DNA of 64,000 bases from Treponema sp. (GCA_024402695.1 JAKSTG010000012.1:1-64000); one strand, 5' to 3'. Numbered from the stretch's first letter, positions 43,987 to 53,304 are shown. Program-made: numbers and translations. The notes: generated by a model not told the origin, from the letters alone.

Positions 43987-46164
43987 ATGGCAGAACTCTT
44001 AGCACCTGCGGGTAATATTGAATCACTTGACGCGGCAATCGGCGAAGGCGCCGATGCTGTATACATGGGACTTAAAAGCTTCAACGCTCGTCTTCGTACA
44101 ACCAACTTTGCTTGGAACCAGTTTGAAGCTGCAGTCGAATCATGTCACAGACAACACAAGAAAATTTACGTAACAGTTAATACTGTTGCAGAAGAAAAAG
44201 AAACAGAACGTCTCTACCGTTTCCTTTCCTACCTTGATAAAGTAGGACCGGACGGACTCATTGTCCAGGACTTCGGAGTAATCCGTATGTGCCAGGAATT
44301 TTTCCCAAATCTTGAACTTCATGCTTCAACTCAGATGAACGTTGAAAGCTCAGCAGCAACAAGACTCCTTCAGAAAGAAGGACTTAAACGCGTTGTTCTT
44401 GCACGCGAACTGGGGCTCGAAGAAATTAGAAAAATTAAGACAGAAACAGGCGCTGACCTGGAAGTATTTATTCACGGTGCCCTTTGTGTAAGCGAATCGG
44501 GACTTTGTCTTTTCTCAAGTTTCCTTGGTGGAAAATCAGCTAACCGTGGTATGTGTACACAGGCATGCCGCCGTTATTATACAGCCGAAGTACCAGGCGG
44601 AATCCGCCAGGGCTACTACTTCTCTCCATGCGACCTGCAGCTTATCGATCAGATTCCAGGACTTATGGATGCAGGCGTAGATTCCTTCAAAATTGAAGGC
44701 CGCATGAAAAGTGCCGAATACGTAGGAAGTGTTGTTGCGGCTTACCGCTATGTAATGGATCATTACCAGGAAGACAAGAAAGGTGCCATTGCAACAGGTC
44801 ACAGACTTCTTTCAAGTGACTTTGCAAGAAGCAAAACTACATACTGGTACGGATTTGATACTCCTGAAGATGGAATCACAAATGCAGGAAGCAAAATCCT
44901 GAACCCAGACCAGGCCGGCGGAACTGGTATTTATCTTGGAAAAATCAAGAAAACAAAGCCCTGTCCAAAAGAACTTAAACAGGCTCTTATCAAAAATCCG
45001 GCAGAAGCAAAGCCTGAAGACTACCGCATTGCTCTTGCAGTAGTAACAGGCGGCTCCTATGATCCGGACCCGGGCGACTCAATCCGTCTTCACAAAAAAG
45101 ACGATACAGGACGTGTAAGTCATAAAGTACGCACAGTTGAAATTTCTGAAAGCGGCGAACGCTGGATTGATATTCCATCCGGTTTCTCTGAGGGCGATCC
45201 TGTTTATCTTCTTCAGACAAAATCAAGCTCAAAGCGTTACCCTAGAGTTATTCCTCACGATATAGGTCGTTACAGAAAACAGCCGGGCGACGAACAGCTT
45301 CCAATCCTTGACCTTACACCGGTAGCACAGAAGGAACTTTCTTACTTCCCTGAAGGAGTATACGCAAGCGTTTCTTCTATCCCTGACCTTTTCCAGATTC
45401 AGGGCATTCATCCTGTAAGAGTTATGCTGGAACTGAACTCAGAAACAAAAGCAGATCTTCTTGCACACAAAACAGTTCTTCCTTTCTCAAAGAAACAGCT
45501 TTATATTTCTCTGGATCCATTCTGCGCTTCAACCCAGGAAGATGAACTTAAAGAAGTTCTCAACCAGCTGATTACAGACGGATTCCAGTGTTTCGTTGCC
45601 AACAACCTGGCTCAGGTACAAATGCTTAAAGGATTCCAGGCATCGGGCAGCAAAATAAACATTATTGCCGGCCCTTACCTGTACACCTTCAACCGATGGG
45701 CAGTTTCCTTCCTTGAAAACCAGAATATCGGTGCCTTTGTTATGCCATACGAAAACTCAAGAAAAAATCTGGAAGCAACTTTCGACATGAATGTACGCCA
45801 GAGAGTTCTTGTTCCGGTATTTGCATATCCTGCACTTTTCAGAATGCGCTTCAAGCTGCCTTCTGATTACGATTTCACTTTCTTCGAAGACAAAGAAGGT
45901 TCACTTTTCAAAGTAAACTCTACAAGCGACGGTTCCTTTGTTATGCCTGAGTCTCCATTCTCTATCGTTGATAAAGTTGAAGCTCTGAACAAATCAGGAT
46001 TCCGCAGAATTCTTATAGACTTCACAAAAACAAAAGTTACAAGAAGCCAGATAAAGGCAATTATGACCTCTATGGCAAAAGGACAGCCTTTACCTGAAGT
46101 TTCTCGTTTCAACTGGAAAGACGGCTTCTACCGTGACAGGGATCCCCAGTTACAGCAGAAGTAG
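43987..46164 (+). CDS. peptidase U32-family RNA hydroxylation protein (RlhA/TrhP-like)
   Basis: A 725-residue U32 protein. The N-terminal barrel (MAELLAPAGNIESLDAAIGEGADAVYMG-type start) carries the cysteines expected for an Fe-S cluster: HGALCVSESGLCLFS, ANRGMCTQACRRYY and FSPCDLQLID. A DUF3656-like middle part and a C-terminal extension follow. Despite the name, studied relatives (E. coli RlhA, YegQ/TrhP) hydroxylate rRNA or tRNA. The length and inserted middle domain favour the RlhA type, 23S rRNA C2501 hydroxylation, but I cannot decide. No Shine-Dalgarno sequence. Confidence 0.85.
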   Translation: MAELLAPAGNIESLDAAIGEGADAVYMGLKSFNARLRTTNFAWNQFEAAVESCHRQHKKIYVTVNTVAEEKETERLYRFLSYLDKVGPDGLIVQDFGVIRMCQEFFPNLELHASTQMNVESSAATRLLQKEGLKRVVLARELGLEEIRKIKTETGADLEVFIHGALCVSESGLCLFSSFLGGKSANRGMCTQACRRYYTAEVPGGIRQGYYFSPCDLQLIDQIPGLMDAGVDSFKIEGRMKSAEYVGSVVAAYRYVMDHYQEDKKGAIATGHRLLSSDFARSKTTYWYGFDTPEDGITNAGSKILNPDQAGGTGIYLGKIKKTKPCPKELKQALIKNPAEAKPEDYRIALAVVTGGSYDPDPGDSIRLHKKDDTGRVSHKVRTVEISESGERWIDIPSGFSEGDPVYLLQTKSSSKRYPRVIPHDIGRYRKQPGDEQLPILDLTPVAQKELSYFPEGVYASVSSIPDLFQIQGIHPVRVMLELNSETKADLLAHKTVLPFSKKQLYISLDPFCASTQEDELKEVLNQLITDGFQCFVANNLAQVQMLKGFQASGSKINIIAGPYLYTFNRWAVSFLENQNIGAFVMPYENSRKNLEATFDMNVRQRVLVPVFAYPALFRMRFKLPSDYDFTFFEDKEGSLFKVNSTSDGSFVMPESPFSIVDKVEALNKSGFRRILIDFTKTKVTRSQIKAIMTSMAKGQPLPEVSRFNWKDGFYRDRDPQLQQK

Positions 46165-46182
46165 TTTTCCAAACCCGAACAA

Positions 46183-46647
46183 CTAGAAGTCCACTGTTTC
46201 ATTTTCCATTTCGGAATTTGCGGCAGCGGCTTCAGCCAGTTTCATGGCTTCAAGAGCAGCGTTATGCTGCTCTTCTTCTTTAACAGATGTTCCCCCATCC
46301 ATTTTGGATTCACCAGCAGGCTTCTGTTTGTATTCCAGGTGTTCCGCAACAATCATCATACGGCTTTCCCACTTGTCTTCTGAATTCTTCCAGCGGTCCT
46401 GTTTAAGTCGTCCTACAACACGAACACCACGTCCCTTTTCACATTTTTCCGAAGCGTATTCAGCCATTTTGTTTACGGTCTGAATTGGGATAAAGCTTAC
46501 TTCTTCTTTGCTTTCACCGTTTTTATCACGGTAAAAGCGGTTCACTCCGATTGTAAATTCGGCTACCTTAAAGCCAGGGACAGGTTCTCTGAGCATAGGC
46601 TGCTTTGTTACATTTCCTTCAACAATTACTGAGTTCAACTGGTTCAT
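46183..46647 (-). CDS. ssb: single-stranded DNA-binding protein
   Basis: A 154-residue SSB. The OB-fold is evident from NQLNSVIVEGNVTKQPMLRE, KVAEFTIGVNRFY and RGVRVVGRLKQDRWKN, followed by a flexible linker and an acidic C-terminal tip, MENETVDF, the binding site for repair proteins. I start at ATG 46647, after AGAGGT; an upstream in-frame extension of 34 codons covers the structured leader and is not SSB-like. It converges on the U32 gene. Confidence 0.95.
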   Translation of the reverse strand: MNQLNSVIVEGNVTKQPMLREPVPGFKVAEFTIGVNRFYRDKNGESKEEVSFIPIQTVNKMAEYASEKCEKGRGVRVVGRLKQDRWKNSEDKWESRMMIVAEHLEYKQKPAGESKMDGGTSVKEEEQHNAALEAMKLAEAAAANSEMENETVDF

Positions 46648-46667
46648 AAAATACCTCTTTTTAAATT

Positions 46668-46731
46668 GTGCAGAAGCACGAATTGTTCCGGCCGGAACTA
46701 ATAATACAGGCAAGAAACCTGTACTATTAGT
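46668..46731 (-). promoter_or_regulatory. three stacked inverted repeats in the ssb leader
   Basis: Nearest the gene, GTGC (46668-46671) pairs with GCAC (46676-46679). Next is a perfect 14-bp palindrome GTTCCGGCCGGAAC (46685-46698). Beyond it a 14-position hairpin with one mismatch pairs 46697-46710 with 46718-46731 around a 7-base loop. No U-tract follows, so a simple terminator for the ROK gene is unlikely; an operator or RNA regulatory structure is more plausible. Confidence 0.5.
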
Positions 46732-46786
46732 ATTTGTTTTTATGAACAAAAGAGGAAAATAGAAATGTTTTTTTTTAGATTTTTTT

Positions 46787-47902
46787 TTACTTTTCGATGT
46801 TTTTTCTAGGGAAAAGTTTGCTGTCTACTGCCTCACTGTCACACGGAGCAACAATAAGTTCTTCCAGAACATAACCACAGGCACCAAGTGCTGTAGAACG
46901 AAGATCCGGCAGACAGAAATTTACATCAATATTCTGAAGATCTGGATAGAATCTGTATTCTGAAACATACTGTTCAATCTTAGACTTCAGGAAATCAATA
47001 TCCATATTTTCAAGTCCTGAAATAAATACTTTTTCTACATCCAGAGTATTTGAGAATACTGAAATGGTCATAGCCATGTTCTTCAGATATTTTTCCATAG
47101 ATGGGCGATCATTCTTCATATTGAGTCTTTTGATCTCAGGAACATGCATTGCTTTATAGTCTTCAAGACGGAAAAGTCCCGGCATTTCCCCTGCACATCC
47201 ATGAGAACCAGTAACCGGTTTTGCGTTCATAAAAAGAGTACTTCCACCTGTAATACGACAGAACTTGCTTGGATCTTTTGGATCATCAATAAAATGCTGA
47301 AGGAAAACAATGAAAGAACTGAAATCTTTCTGGAAAGCTACCTTACCCCATCCCCAGCATCTGACATCATTTTCAACAAAAACCGGAACAGATCTGTTAT
47401 TAAATACAATTTCATTAGGGAACTGGATTTCTTCAGTAAGACCAAATGGAACAGAACGAAGAACTTTATTTTCCGAAGAAAGCACAATTCCAGGAATTCC
47501 AAGTCCTACTGCTGCAATTTCATATTCACATTCATAAAGAACTTTAAATACAGTTTCTTTGAAAAACTGAGCAATATCAGTAACAATCTCGTTAAGCTTT
47601 TTCTCGTAAACAATTCTTCCAGAAATATCAGAAACAATAACCACCTGATACTCAGGCTGAATTTCAATTCCGGCAACATAAATACGCTTTGTATTCAGAA
47701 TAAGAGGCAGTCTTTTTAGAGCAGACTCCTGTTCAATAAGCCACCCCTGTTCAACCAGGTAATTATAAATGTGAGTAACCATGGCACGATCAATACACAA
47801 AGCTTCACCAAGCTGTTTGCGATTAATTCCGGGAGTCTGGTAGACAAGTTTGAGCATAGAACAAACCTGTCTGTAATTAGTTTTTCCTAAAGATAACTTC
47901 AT
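46787..47902 (-). CDS. ROK-family transcriptional regulator
   Basis: A 371-residue ROK repressor. An N-terminal winged helix (KTNYRQVCSMLKLVYQTPGINRKQLGEAL, DRAMVTHIYNYLVEQGWL) is followed by a sugar-kinase-like body (VAGIEIQPEYQVVIVSD, AAVGLGIPGIVLS, VFVENDVRCWGWG). The zinc motif of ROK proteins is altered: GSHGCAGEMPGLF is present but the usual CxCGxxGC cluster is not. Such proteins respond to sugars or sugar phosphates; the ligand is unknown. AGGAATAACAA precedes the ATG. No sugar genes lie next to it. Confidence 0.87.
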   Translation of the reverse strand: MKLSLGKTNYRQVCSMLKLVYQTPGINRKQLGEALCIDRAMVTHIYNYLVEQGWLIEQESALKRLPLILNTKRIYVAGIEIQPEYQVVIVSDISGRIVYEKKLNEIVTDIAQFFKETVFKVLYECEYEIAAVGLGIPGIVLSSENKVLRSVPFGLTEEIQFPNEIVFNNRSVPVFVENDVRCWGWGKVAFQKDFSSFIVFLQHFIDDPKDPSKFCRITGGSTLFMNAKPVTGSHGCAGEMPGLFRLEDYKAMHVPEIKRLNMKNDRPSMEKYLKNMAMTISVFSNTLDVEKVFISGLENMDIDFLKSKIEQYVSEYRFYPDLQNIDVNFCLPDLRSTALGACGYVLEELIVAPCDSEAVDSKLFPRKNIEK

Positions 47903-47985
47903 TTGTTATTCCTGTGAAAATTAAAGTAAAGATAAACCTCTCAAATTTTTTACTTTCTGAAATGAATGTTATTTTTTAGATAAAA

Positions 47986-49077
47986 CTAAAGAAGAGATGC
48001 AAAAGGATTGTAAGAATCCTGGTCGTCCTCCTTCTGTGAACTCAGATATTTTGCAGCACTCAAATCCTGTTCAGCAGATGCGGCAGGAATCAAAGAAATG
48101 CGTTTGTTTTTAAGATCCATTTCCTTGATAACAACAGCCATGTCGTCGCCAGGTTTATAAAGTTTTTTGATATTTGTATTTTTGCCGACACCTTCAAGTT
48201 CAGAAATGTGAACAAGGCCATCAACACCTTTAACAAGATTAACAAAGACACCGAAGTCTGTTACTCTTGCAATTTTTCCTTCATATTTTGTTTCCAGTTT
48301 AAGTTCTTCAGCGGCAGCATTCCATGGATCATCAAGAAGAGCCTTAACACTGATTGAAACCTTTTCATTTTTCCAGTCTGCACGGATTACCTGTGCCTTT
48401 ACTTTCTGCCCTTCAGAAATAATGCTGAAAATATCCTCTACGCGGTCATACTGAATTTCTGAAACAGGAAGAAGAGTTCTGAAACCATTTACGTTTACAA
48501 AAGCACCAAAGTTCTGAACAGATTCAACAACCCCTTCAACGATTTTTCCTACTGTGATTTCACGTGAAAGGCTGTCCAGTTTTTCAGCATATTCTCTTTC
48601 GCCAAGAAGACGGTTTGAAACTGTAAGGTCTTTCCCATCATTTTTATATTCAATGATTACAAAAGGAAGTGTACGTCCTACGTAAGCAGAAGGTTCTTCC
48701 TTGTTGCGGAATCCCATCTGTGAATATGGACAGAAAGCACGGTTGCTTCCGATTTTTACTTCGTATCCGCCTTTGATTTCTTTTTCAACGTGTCCGTCTA
48801 CAGGAATCTTTGCATTCCATGCATTTTCGATCATTGCTTTATCAGCTTTGTCACCGGCAATTTTTGCAGTGAAACGCATTTCACCATTGATGTATCCTGT
48901 GAAGAAAACTTTTACTTTATCTCCTTCTTTCACAGTAAGATTTCCTTCTTTATCCAGGAAGTCTGCAGTATCACAAACTCCTTCACTTTTGGCATCCATA
49001 GCCAGGAATACGTAATCTTTCTGGATCTGAACAATTTCAGTTTCGAACTGTTCGCCGATTTCAATTCTATTTGTCAT
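47986..49077 (-). CDS. S1-domain RNA-binding protein (ribosomal protein S1-like)
   Basis: A 363-residue protein made of four S1 OB-fold repeats, at about 5-75, 85-165, 178-250 and 262-335. The third (GKIVEGVVESVQNFGAFVNVNGFRTLLPVSEI) and fourth (YEGKIARVTDFGVFVNLVKGVDGLVHISEL) are the most canonical. Full S1 usually has six repeats, so this is either a short S1 or a separate translation or RNA-stability factor. AAGGAAAATAAA precedes the ATG. The DtxR-type gene lies 36 bp upstream in the same direction. Confidence 0.85.
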   Translation of the reverse strand: MTNRIEIGEQFETEIVQIQKDYVFLAMDAKSEGVCDTADFLDKEGNLTVKEGDKVKVFFTGYINGEMRFTAKIAGDKADKAMIENAWNAKIPVDGHVEKEIKGGYEVKIGSNRAFCPYSQMGFRNKEEPSAYVGRTLPFVIIEYKNDGKDLTVSNRLLGEREYAEKLDSLSREITVGKIVEGVVESVQNFGAFVNVNGFRTLLPVSEIQYDRVEDIFSIISEGQKVKAQVIRADWKNEKVSISVKALLDDPWNAAAEELKLETKYEGKIARVTDFGVFVNLVKGVDGLVHISELEGVGKNTNIKKLYKPGDDMAVVIKEMDLKNKRISLIPAASAEQDLSAAKYLSSQKEDDQDSYNPFASLL

Positions 49078-49113
49078 TTTATTTTCCTTATATATTTTTA
49101 TTTTTTGAACTGA

Positions 49114-49476
49114 TTAGAGTTTTTTTGTCAGTTCACGAACCTTTTCAAAAGCCTCATCAGAAATATCGTGTTCGATTTTGCAGGCATCAGCTGAAGCATT
49201 TTCTTTAGATACACCTATTTTTTCAAAAAACTCAGAAAGAACCGTGTGTCTTTCATAAATTCTTTCGGCAATTTCCTTTCCTTTAGGAAGAAGAGAGATA
49301 TGTCCGTCAGAATCAATCAGAATATATTTTTCTGATTCAAGATTATGAATTGCAACACTAACAGAAGGTTTTGAGATTTTAAGATGTCTTGCGATTTCGA
49401 CTGCATGTACAGGACCTTTTTGTCCAAGAACAAGAACAGATTCCAGATACATTTCAGCAGATTCACGAATGGTCAT
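49114..49476 (-). CDS. DtxR/MntR-family metal-dependent repressor
   Basis: A 120-residue regulator: winged helix-turn-helix (ESAEMYLESVLVLG, HAVEIARHLKISKPSVSVAIHNLESEKY) and a metal-binding dimerisation helix region (ERHTVLSEFFEKIGV, ADACKIEHDISDEAFEKV). Ligands in the usual MntR/TroR positions (Glu, Cys-x-x-Glu-His) are visible. There is no C-terminal SH3 domain, as in MntR. It should repress metal uptake or activate efflux in response to Mn or Fe. AGAGGA precedes the ATG. Confidence 0.9.
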   Translation of the reverse strand: MTIRESAEMYLESVLVLGQKGPVHAVEIARHLKISKPSVSVAIHNLESEKYILIDSDGHISLLPKGKEIAERIYERHTVLSEFFEKIGVSKENASADACKIEHDISDEAFEKVRELTKKL

Positions 49477-49559
49477 AGATTCCTCTTTTGTTTAGGTTGA
49501 AATCTAATTGTATAGGATTTTTACATAATTTTCTATGTTTTTTAACCGATAATTGTATT

Positions 49560-50291
49560 ATGGCTAGCAAATCTAAAGTAAAAATCTCAATTGAACCGGT
49601 TATTATCCTTTTAATTTCACTTGTAACTGTAGCAGTTTTTCTCTTAAACCGCTTTGTTCCTTCCTTAAAACTTATGGATTTCTTTACAAGTCCTACCTCT
49701 TCAAAAGGTTCTTACCCTTTCGATATCAAATCAGTTACTTCCTGGATCAGAACTGTTCTTTACATATTCGGAACAAAGAATATTTCTTCCTGGATTGTTC
49801 TTGCCATACTATTTTTCATCACCCCTGATCAGGAAAATAACTACGGCACAGTCCTGATTGCCATAATGATTTTTCTTGCAACAATTTTCTCGGGAGTTCT
49901 TGCAGCCTGCTTCCTTGAAAAACCACTTAACGGCGCAGAGCCAGCCCTTTTCCTTCTGATTATCCTGGATTTCCTTGCATCTTTCAGAAAGAAAGAAATC
50001 AAAATTTCTTCTATTGCGGCTCTTGCCTTCCTTATTGTTTATGAAGCGGTTTCAGGAGTTAATCTGATTACAATTTTCGTATTCTTTGCAGGCGGTTTAT
50101 GTGGAAGTCTTGTTTCTTTCATTACAGTTAAAAAATCAACCTCAAAGAAAAAGACCTCGTCTAAAAGCAAAAAAGACACTGCCACTACCGTTGTATATTT
50201 TGACAACGAAGCCGACAGTCCTCGTTTTAAAAACAAAAAATCCAGTGCAACCGATGACGATGAAACAGTTATCGGCACACTGGAATTCTAA
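49560..50291 (+). CDS. membrane protein of unknown function
   Basis: A 243-residue protein with about five or six hydrophobic segments (residues 10-190), followed by a Lys/Ser-rich cytoplasmic-looking tail (KKSTSKKKTSSKSKKD) and an acidic end (DDDETVIGTLEF). I take ATG 49560 (MASKSKVKIS); the frame opens earlier but without a ribosome site. GATAAT lies six bases before the ATG, so the mRNA may be leaderless. No family recognised. It converges on the kinase gene. Confidence 0.65.
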   Translation: MASKSKVKISIEPVIILLISLVTVAVFLLNRFVPSLKLMDFFTSPTSSKGSYPFDIKSVTSWIRTVLYIFGTKNISSWIVLAILFFITPDQENNYGTVLIAIMIFLATIFSGVLAACFLEKPLNGAEPALFLLIILDFLASFRKKEIKISSIAALAFLIVYEAVSGVNLITIFVFFAGGLCGSLVSFITVKKSTSKKKTSSKSKKDTATTVVYFDNEADSPRFKNKKSSATDDDETVIGTLEF

Positions 50292-50307
50292 TAAAATTTA
50301 TTCGGGC

Positions 50308-51948
50308 CTATTCTTTTGAAAGGCCTGCAGTAACAAAAAGTTCATCCTGATACCAGTCAATAAGAAGAGAGAAAATCTCTGTCTTATAACCTTCTCTGCT
50401 TACCCTGATTTTCCAGACAGTTCCGGACATGAATTTTTCAACAGGGATTTCATCAAGAGTTTTCCACTGCCCCTGATAGTTGATTTCAAAAAGAGTTCCC
50501 TCGGTAATGTCACTGCCTGTAAGGCTGTCTGAGGCTAATGCATGAATCTTAAGAGGACGCTTCATGTTTTTAAGAAAATCCAATTTCAGATTTTTCTTTC
50601 CGCCGTCAACAGAAAAACTACTCCAGCTTACATAAGGTCCAACAACAACTTTCATACGATAATCCCCTTTCTTAAGGAAAACCGTTTTTACATCATAAAG
50701 GGTGTGATTTGAATTAGTCTGTGTTCTCTTTTTGAAAGGGATTTTCAGATCAAGAAAATAACTTCCCTTAACATGGAATTCTCTTTCACTTCCCTGAACT
50801 TCCGGCATATCTTTTCCGTCATTTTCATAAAAAGAAACACGGGCAGGAAGATCCAGTTTACCTGTATTGAAAACGGAAACCGGCATGTCCAGTTCCACTT
50901 CAACAGGACTATACATGGTACAAAGAATTGTTCTGTGAATAACGCCTGAGTAGAAAAGAATTCCAAGAAGCACTGCTACGGCAAAAGTACCCCAGACACA
51001 GCGTTTGATTATGCGTTGAATCTTGTCTTTAGGTTCAAAAGCCTTTTCAGGAAATTTGTATTGCTTATCTATAGAAACTGCTCTGGCAAGCTGAACCCTA
51101 AGTTCGTGTGTATCGTAATGAGCAAGATATTTTTTTACGGCTTTCAGCACAGTATCAATATCCTTGATTCTTCGGTTCTTCTTTGCACGGATCATTCCTC
51201 TAATAAGGCGTTCAACCGATTTAGGAATACTCTTGTTCAGTTTTCTTGGACGGACATACTTTCCTTTTTTGATTGTGGAAATATTTTCCTGAGTAAATTC
51301 TCCGGCGTATGGTTTCGAACCGATAAGCATTTCATAAAGAGAAATACCAAGGGCATAAATATCTGCACGCTGGTCAACAGATTTACTGTCATCAAACTGT
51401 TCAGGAGGCATATAAGCCGGAGTCCCCAGAGCTACACCGTCTGCTGTAAGATTATCTTCCCTTTCGCTTTCATCACTTGCAATACCAAAATCAGTAATTT
51501 TAATTTCACCTCTTTTTGAAATCAAAATATTACCCGGTTTTATATCACGATGAATCACTTTTTTTGAATGGGCGTACTTCAGGCCGAAACAGGCATCCTG
51601 CATCAAAAGCATTGCAAGAGGAACCGGAAGACTTCCCTGCTTTTTAATTAGTTTGTCACAGGCCATACCGTCTACCAGTTCTTCCACCATGTAACGGTAG
51701 CTGCCTTCAGTGAAATAATCAAAAAGATGAACGATATAAGGACTCTGCAGATCAAGAAGAATCTGAGCTTCCCTTTTGAAACGTTCAGCATTTGTAGAAG
51801 AACCTCTTCCTCGGGCGGTCAGTTTCTTGATTACAACAAAGCGTTTAAGAGAAGGATGGATTGCTTTATAAACAACCCCCATACCGCCCTTGGCAACAAT
51901 ACCAGTAATCTTGTACTTACCGATTTCTGGTGGAAACTCATCACTCAT
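50308..51948 (-). CDS. transmembrane Ser/Thr protein kinase (PknB-like)
   Basis: A 546-residue Hanks-type kinase. The glycine loop is AKGGMGVVYKA, followed by Lys41 (VVIKK), Glu60, the catalytic HRD at 133-135 in VIHRDIKPGN, DFG at 153-155, then GTPAYMPPEQF in the activation segment. A single TM (about 315-335) leads to an extracytoplasmic beta-rich sensor of about 200 residues whose end (VSREGYKTEIFSLLID) resembles PEGA domains. All catalytic residues are present. GGAGG precedes the ATG, which lies inside the phosphatase gene (8-bp overlap). Last gene of the nine-gene array. Confidence 0.93.
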   Translation of the reverse strand: MSDEFPPEIGKYKITGIVAKGGMGVVYKAIHPSLKRFVVIKKLTARGRGSSTNAERFKREAQILLDLQSPYIVHLFDYFTEGSYRYMVEELVDGMACDKLIKKQGSLPVPLAMLLMQDACFGLKYAHSKKVIHRDIKPGNILISKRGEIKITDFGIASDESEREDNLTADGVALGTPAYMPPEQFDDSKSVDQRADIYALGISLYEMLIGSKPYAGEFTQENISTIKKGKYVRPRKLNKSIPKSVERLIRGMIRAKKNRRIKDIDTVLKAVKKYLAHYDTHELRVQLARAVSIDKQYKFPEKAFEPKDKIQRIIKRCVWGTFAVAVLLGILFYSGVIHRTILCTMYSPVEVELDMPVSVFNTGKLDLPARVSFYENDGKDMPEVQGSEREFHVKGSYFLDLKIPFKKRTQTNSNHTLYDVKTVFLKKGDYRMKVVVGPYVSWSSFSVDGGKKNLKLDFLKNMKRPLKIHALASDSLTGSDITEGTLFEINYQGQWKTLDEIPVEKFMSGTVWKIRVSREGYKTEIFSLLIDWYQDELFVTAGLSKE

Positions 51949-52939
51949 AGGAACCTCCGGTTACATTTACGATATCTGTTTCAGGATCAAATTCTTTACC
52001 ACATTCAAGATAAACTATATTACGCAAAAGCGGATTATGGAACTGAACGAATCGTCCCTTCTGTCTTAAAGCATATTTTCCGCTTACAGGTCTGTGGCCT
52101 CCAAACCAGAAAACTTTTTCTTTTTTTTCTCCAAGAAGGGATTCTAAGGTAGATTGAACACTGTTCTCTTCTGCTTCGTTATTAGCAGTCCAGATAAGCC
52201 CACTCACTACGTCACCATCAAGTCTTGCATCAATGATTTCATTTTTAGAAAAGTACCTTTTTGGTTCTGCATGGCTTATAACACATTTAGAAGAAAGAAA
52301 AACAAGAGGCAGACTGTTTTCGTAAAGCGAAAGCATGTAAAGAACATCATCTCCATAGTAAGTGGAAATAAACTTCTTAACCATACGGCCTTCATCTGCA
52401 TACTTTCTGAAAGGAAAGTCGCCGTCCTTGTAGTTGTTCATGATATTCTCATGATTACCTTTAAGGAAATGAAAATTCTCAGAGAAGTTTGTCTTCAGCT
52501 CAAAAAGCATCATTAAAAGAGAAAGGCCCATAGACATTTCTTGTTGCATGTACTTTCCGTCATAAACCCCGCCATCAAATTCTTTCTGACAAAGAAGCCA
52601 GCTTTCTTTTGTGATTTTTTCGCTGTGAAGTGCATCACCAAGGAAAACCAGAAAGATTTCTTTTGATTCAAGAAGTTCAAGAACAGATTTTTCTTTAATC
52701 TTAAAATCCAGAACCTGTTTCAGGAAATCAGGTCTGGCGTGAAGATCTGGAATTATGAGAACAGGTTTTTCTGATGATGAAAAATCTATAAGTCCGCCAG
52801 GATTTCCTTTAGAATTTGAAGGACGATACGGCGCTTTTTCTCCCTGCTCCTCTTCCAGAAGATTGCACATCTTCTCGGCAGCAGAGAAAATTTCATCATG
52901 AGAAGGAAGTCTGAAATTTTCGCAAAAAGAGAAATCCAT
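51941..52939 (-). CDS. PPP-like metallophosphatase
   Basis: A 332-residue calcineurin-type phosphatase. Metal ligands: D65-x-H67 in IIPDLHARPD, GD at 101-102 in FLGDALHSE, GNHE at 161-164, then SHAEP and GHRPVSG. The GNHE and later histidines follow the PPP (Ser/Thr phosphatase) pattern, although GDxxDRG is reduced to GDALHS. Placed between an FHA protein and a Ser/Thr kinase it is a good candidate to reverse that kinase; this is inference. AAGG lies 11 bases before the ATG. It overlaps the kinase gene by 8 bp. Confidence 0.8.
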   Translation of the reverse strand: MDFSFCENFRLPSHDEIFSAAEKMCNLLEEEQGEKAPYRPSNSKGNPGGLIDFSSSEKPVLIIPDLHARPDFLKQVLDFKIKEKSVLELLESKEIFLVFLGDALHSEKITKESWLLCQKEFDGGVYDGKYMQQEMSMGLSLLMMLFELKTNFSENFHFLKGNHENIMNNYKDGDFPFRKYADEGRMVKKFISTYYGDDVLYMLSLYENSLPLVFLSSKCVISHAEPKRYFSKNEIIDARLDGDVVSGLIWTANNEAEENSVQSTLESLLGEKKEKVFWFGGHRPVSGKYALRQKGRFVQFHNPLLRNIVYLECGKEFDPETDIVNVTGGSYE

Positions 52940-52952
52940 CTGGTAGTAAACC

Positions 52953-53294
52953 TTATGAAATTACAAAAACCATGGTCCCAACCTGGATCTGGTCTCCTAC
53001 ATTAAGTTTTACATATTTGTCTTTAGGAATACGAACAGAATTAACAAAAGTTCCGTTTGTACTGTTTTCATCCTTAAGGAAATATGCATCTTTAATTTTC
53101 TGGATAACAGCGTGATGACGGCTCGCAAGTTTGTTATCCACTACAATGTCATTGGATGTATCACGGCCGATTGTAATCTTTGCAACAAGACTGATTTTCT
53201 TGTTATTGAACATAAGATAGGAAGCAGTTTTTGAGTTTCCTATTTTATCAAGCATGCTTCCTACAGGGCTGTTGGTAGTAATTGTCTCATCCAT
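52953..53294 (-). CDS. FHA-domain phosphothreonine-binding protein (GarA-like layout)
   Basis: A 113-residue protein that is little more than one forkhead-associated domain. The phosphothreonine-binding residues are present: G43-R44 (IGRDTSND), S58-R59-H60, and N80-G81-T82 in STNGTFVN. The N-terminal tail MDETITTNSPVG has three threonines after Glu, reminiscent of the ETT phospho-sites of GarA/OdhI that kinases modify and the FHA domain then binds. I start at 53294 after AAGGAG; the frame is open 14 codons upstream into the hydrolase gene. Gaps to neighbours are 10 and 13 bp. Confidence 0.9.
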   Translation of the reverse strand: MDETITTNSPVGSMLDKIGNSKTASYLMFNNKKISLVAKITIGRDTSNDIVVDNKLASRHHAVIQKIKDAYFLKDENSTNGTFVNSVRIPKDKYVKLNVGDQIQVGTMVFVIS

Positions 53295-53304
53295 ATTTAT
53301 CTCC

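Noticed and set aside
46787..47902. the ROK regulator as controller of the uronate genes
   Set aside because: It is about 20 kb away, with no sugar genes beside it and no ACTAG element at its own promoter, so there is no sequence evidence for a link.
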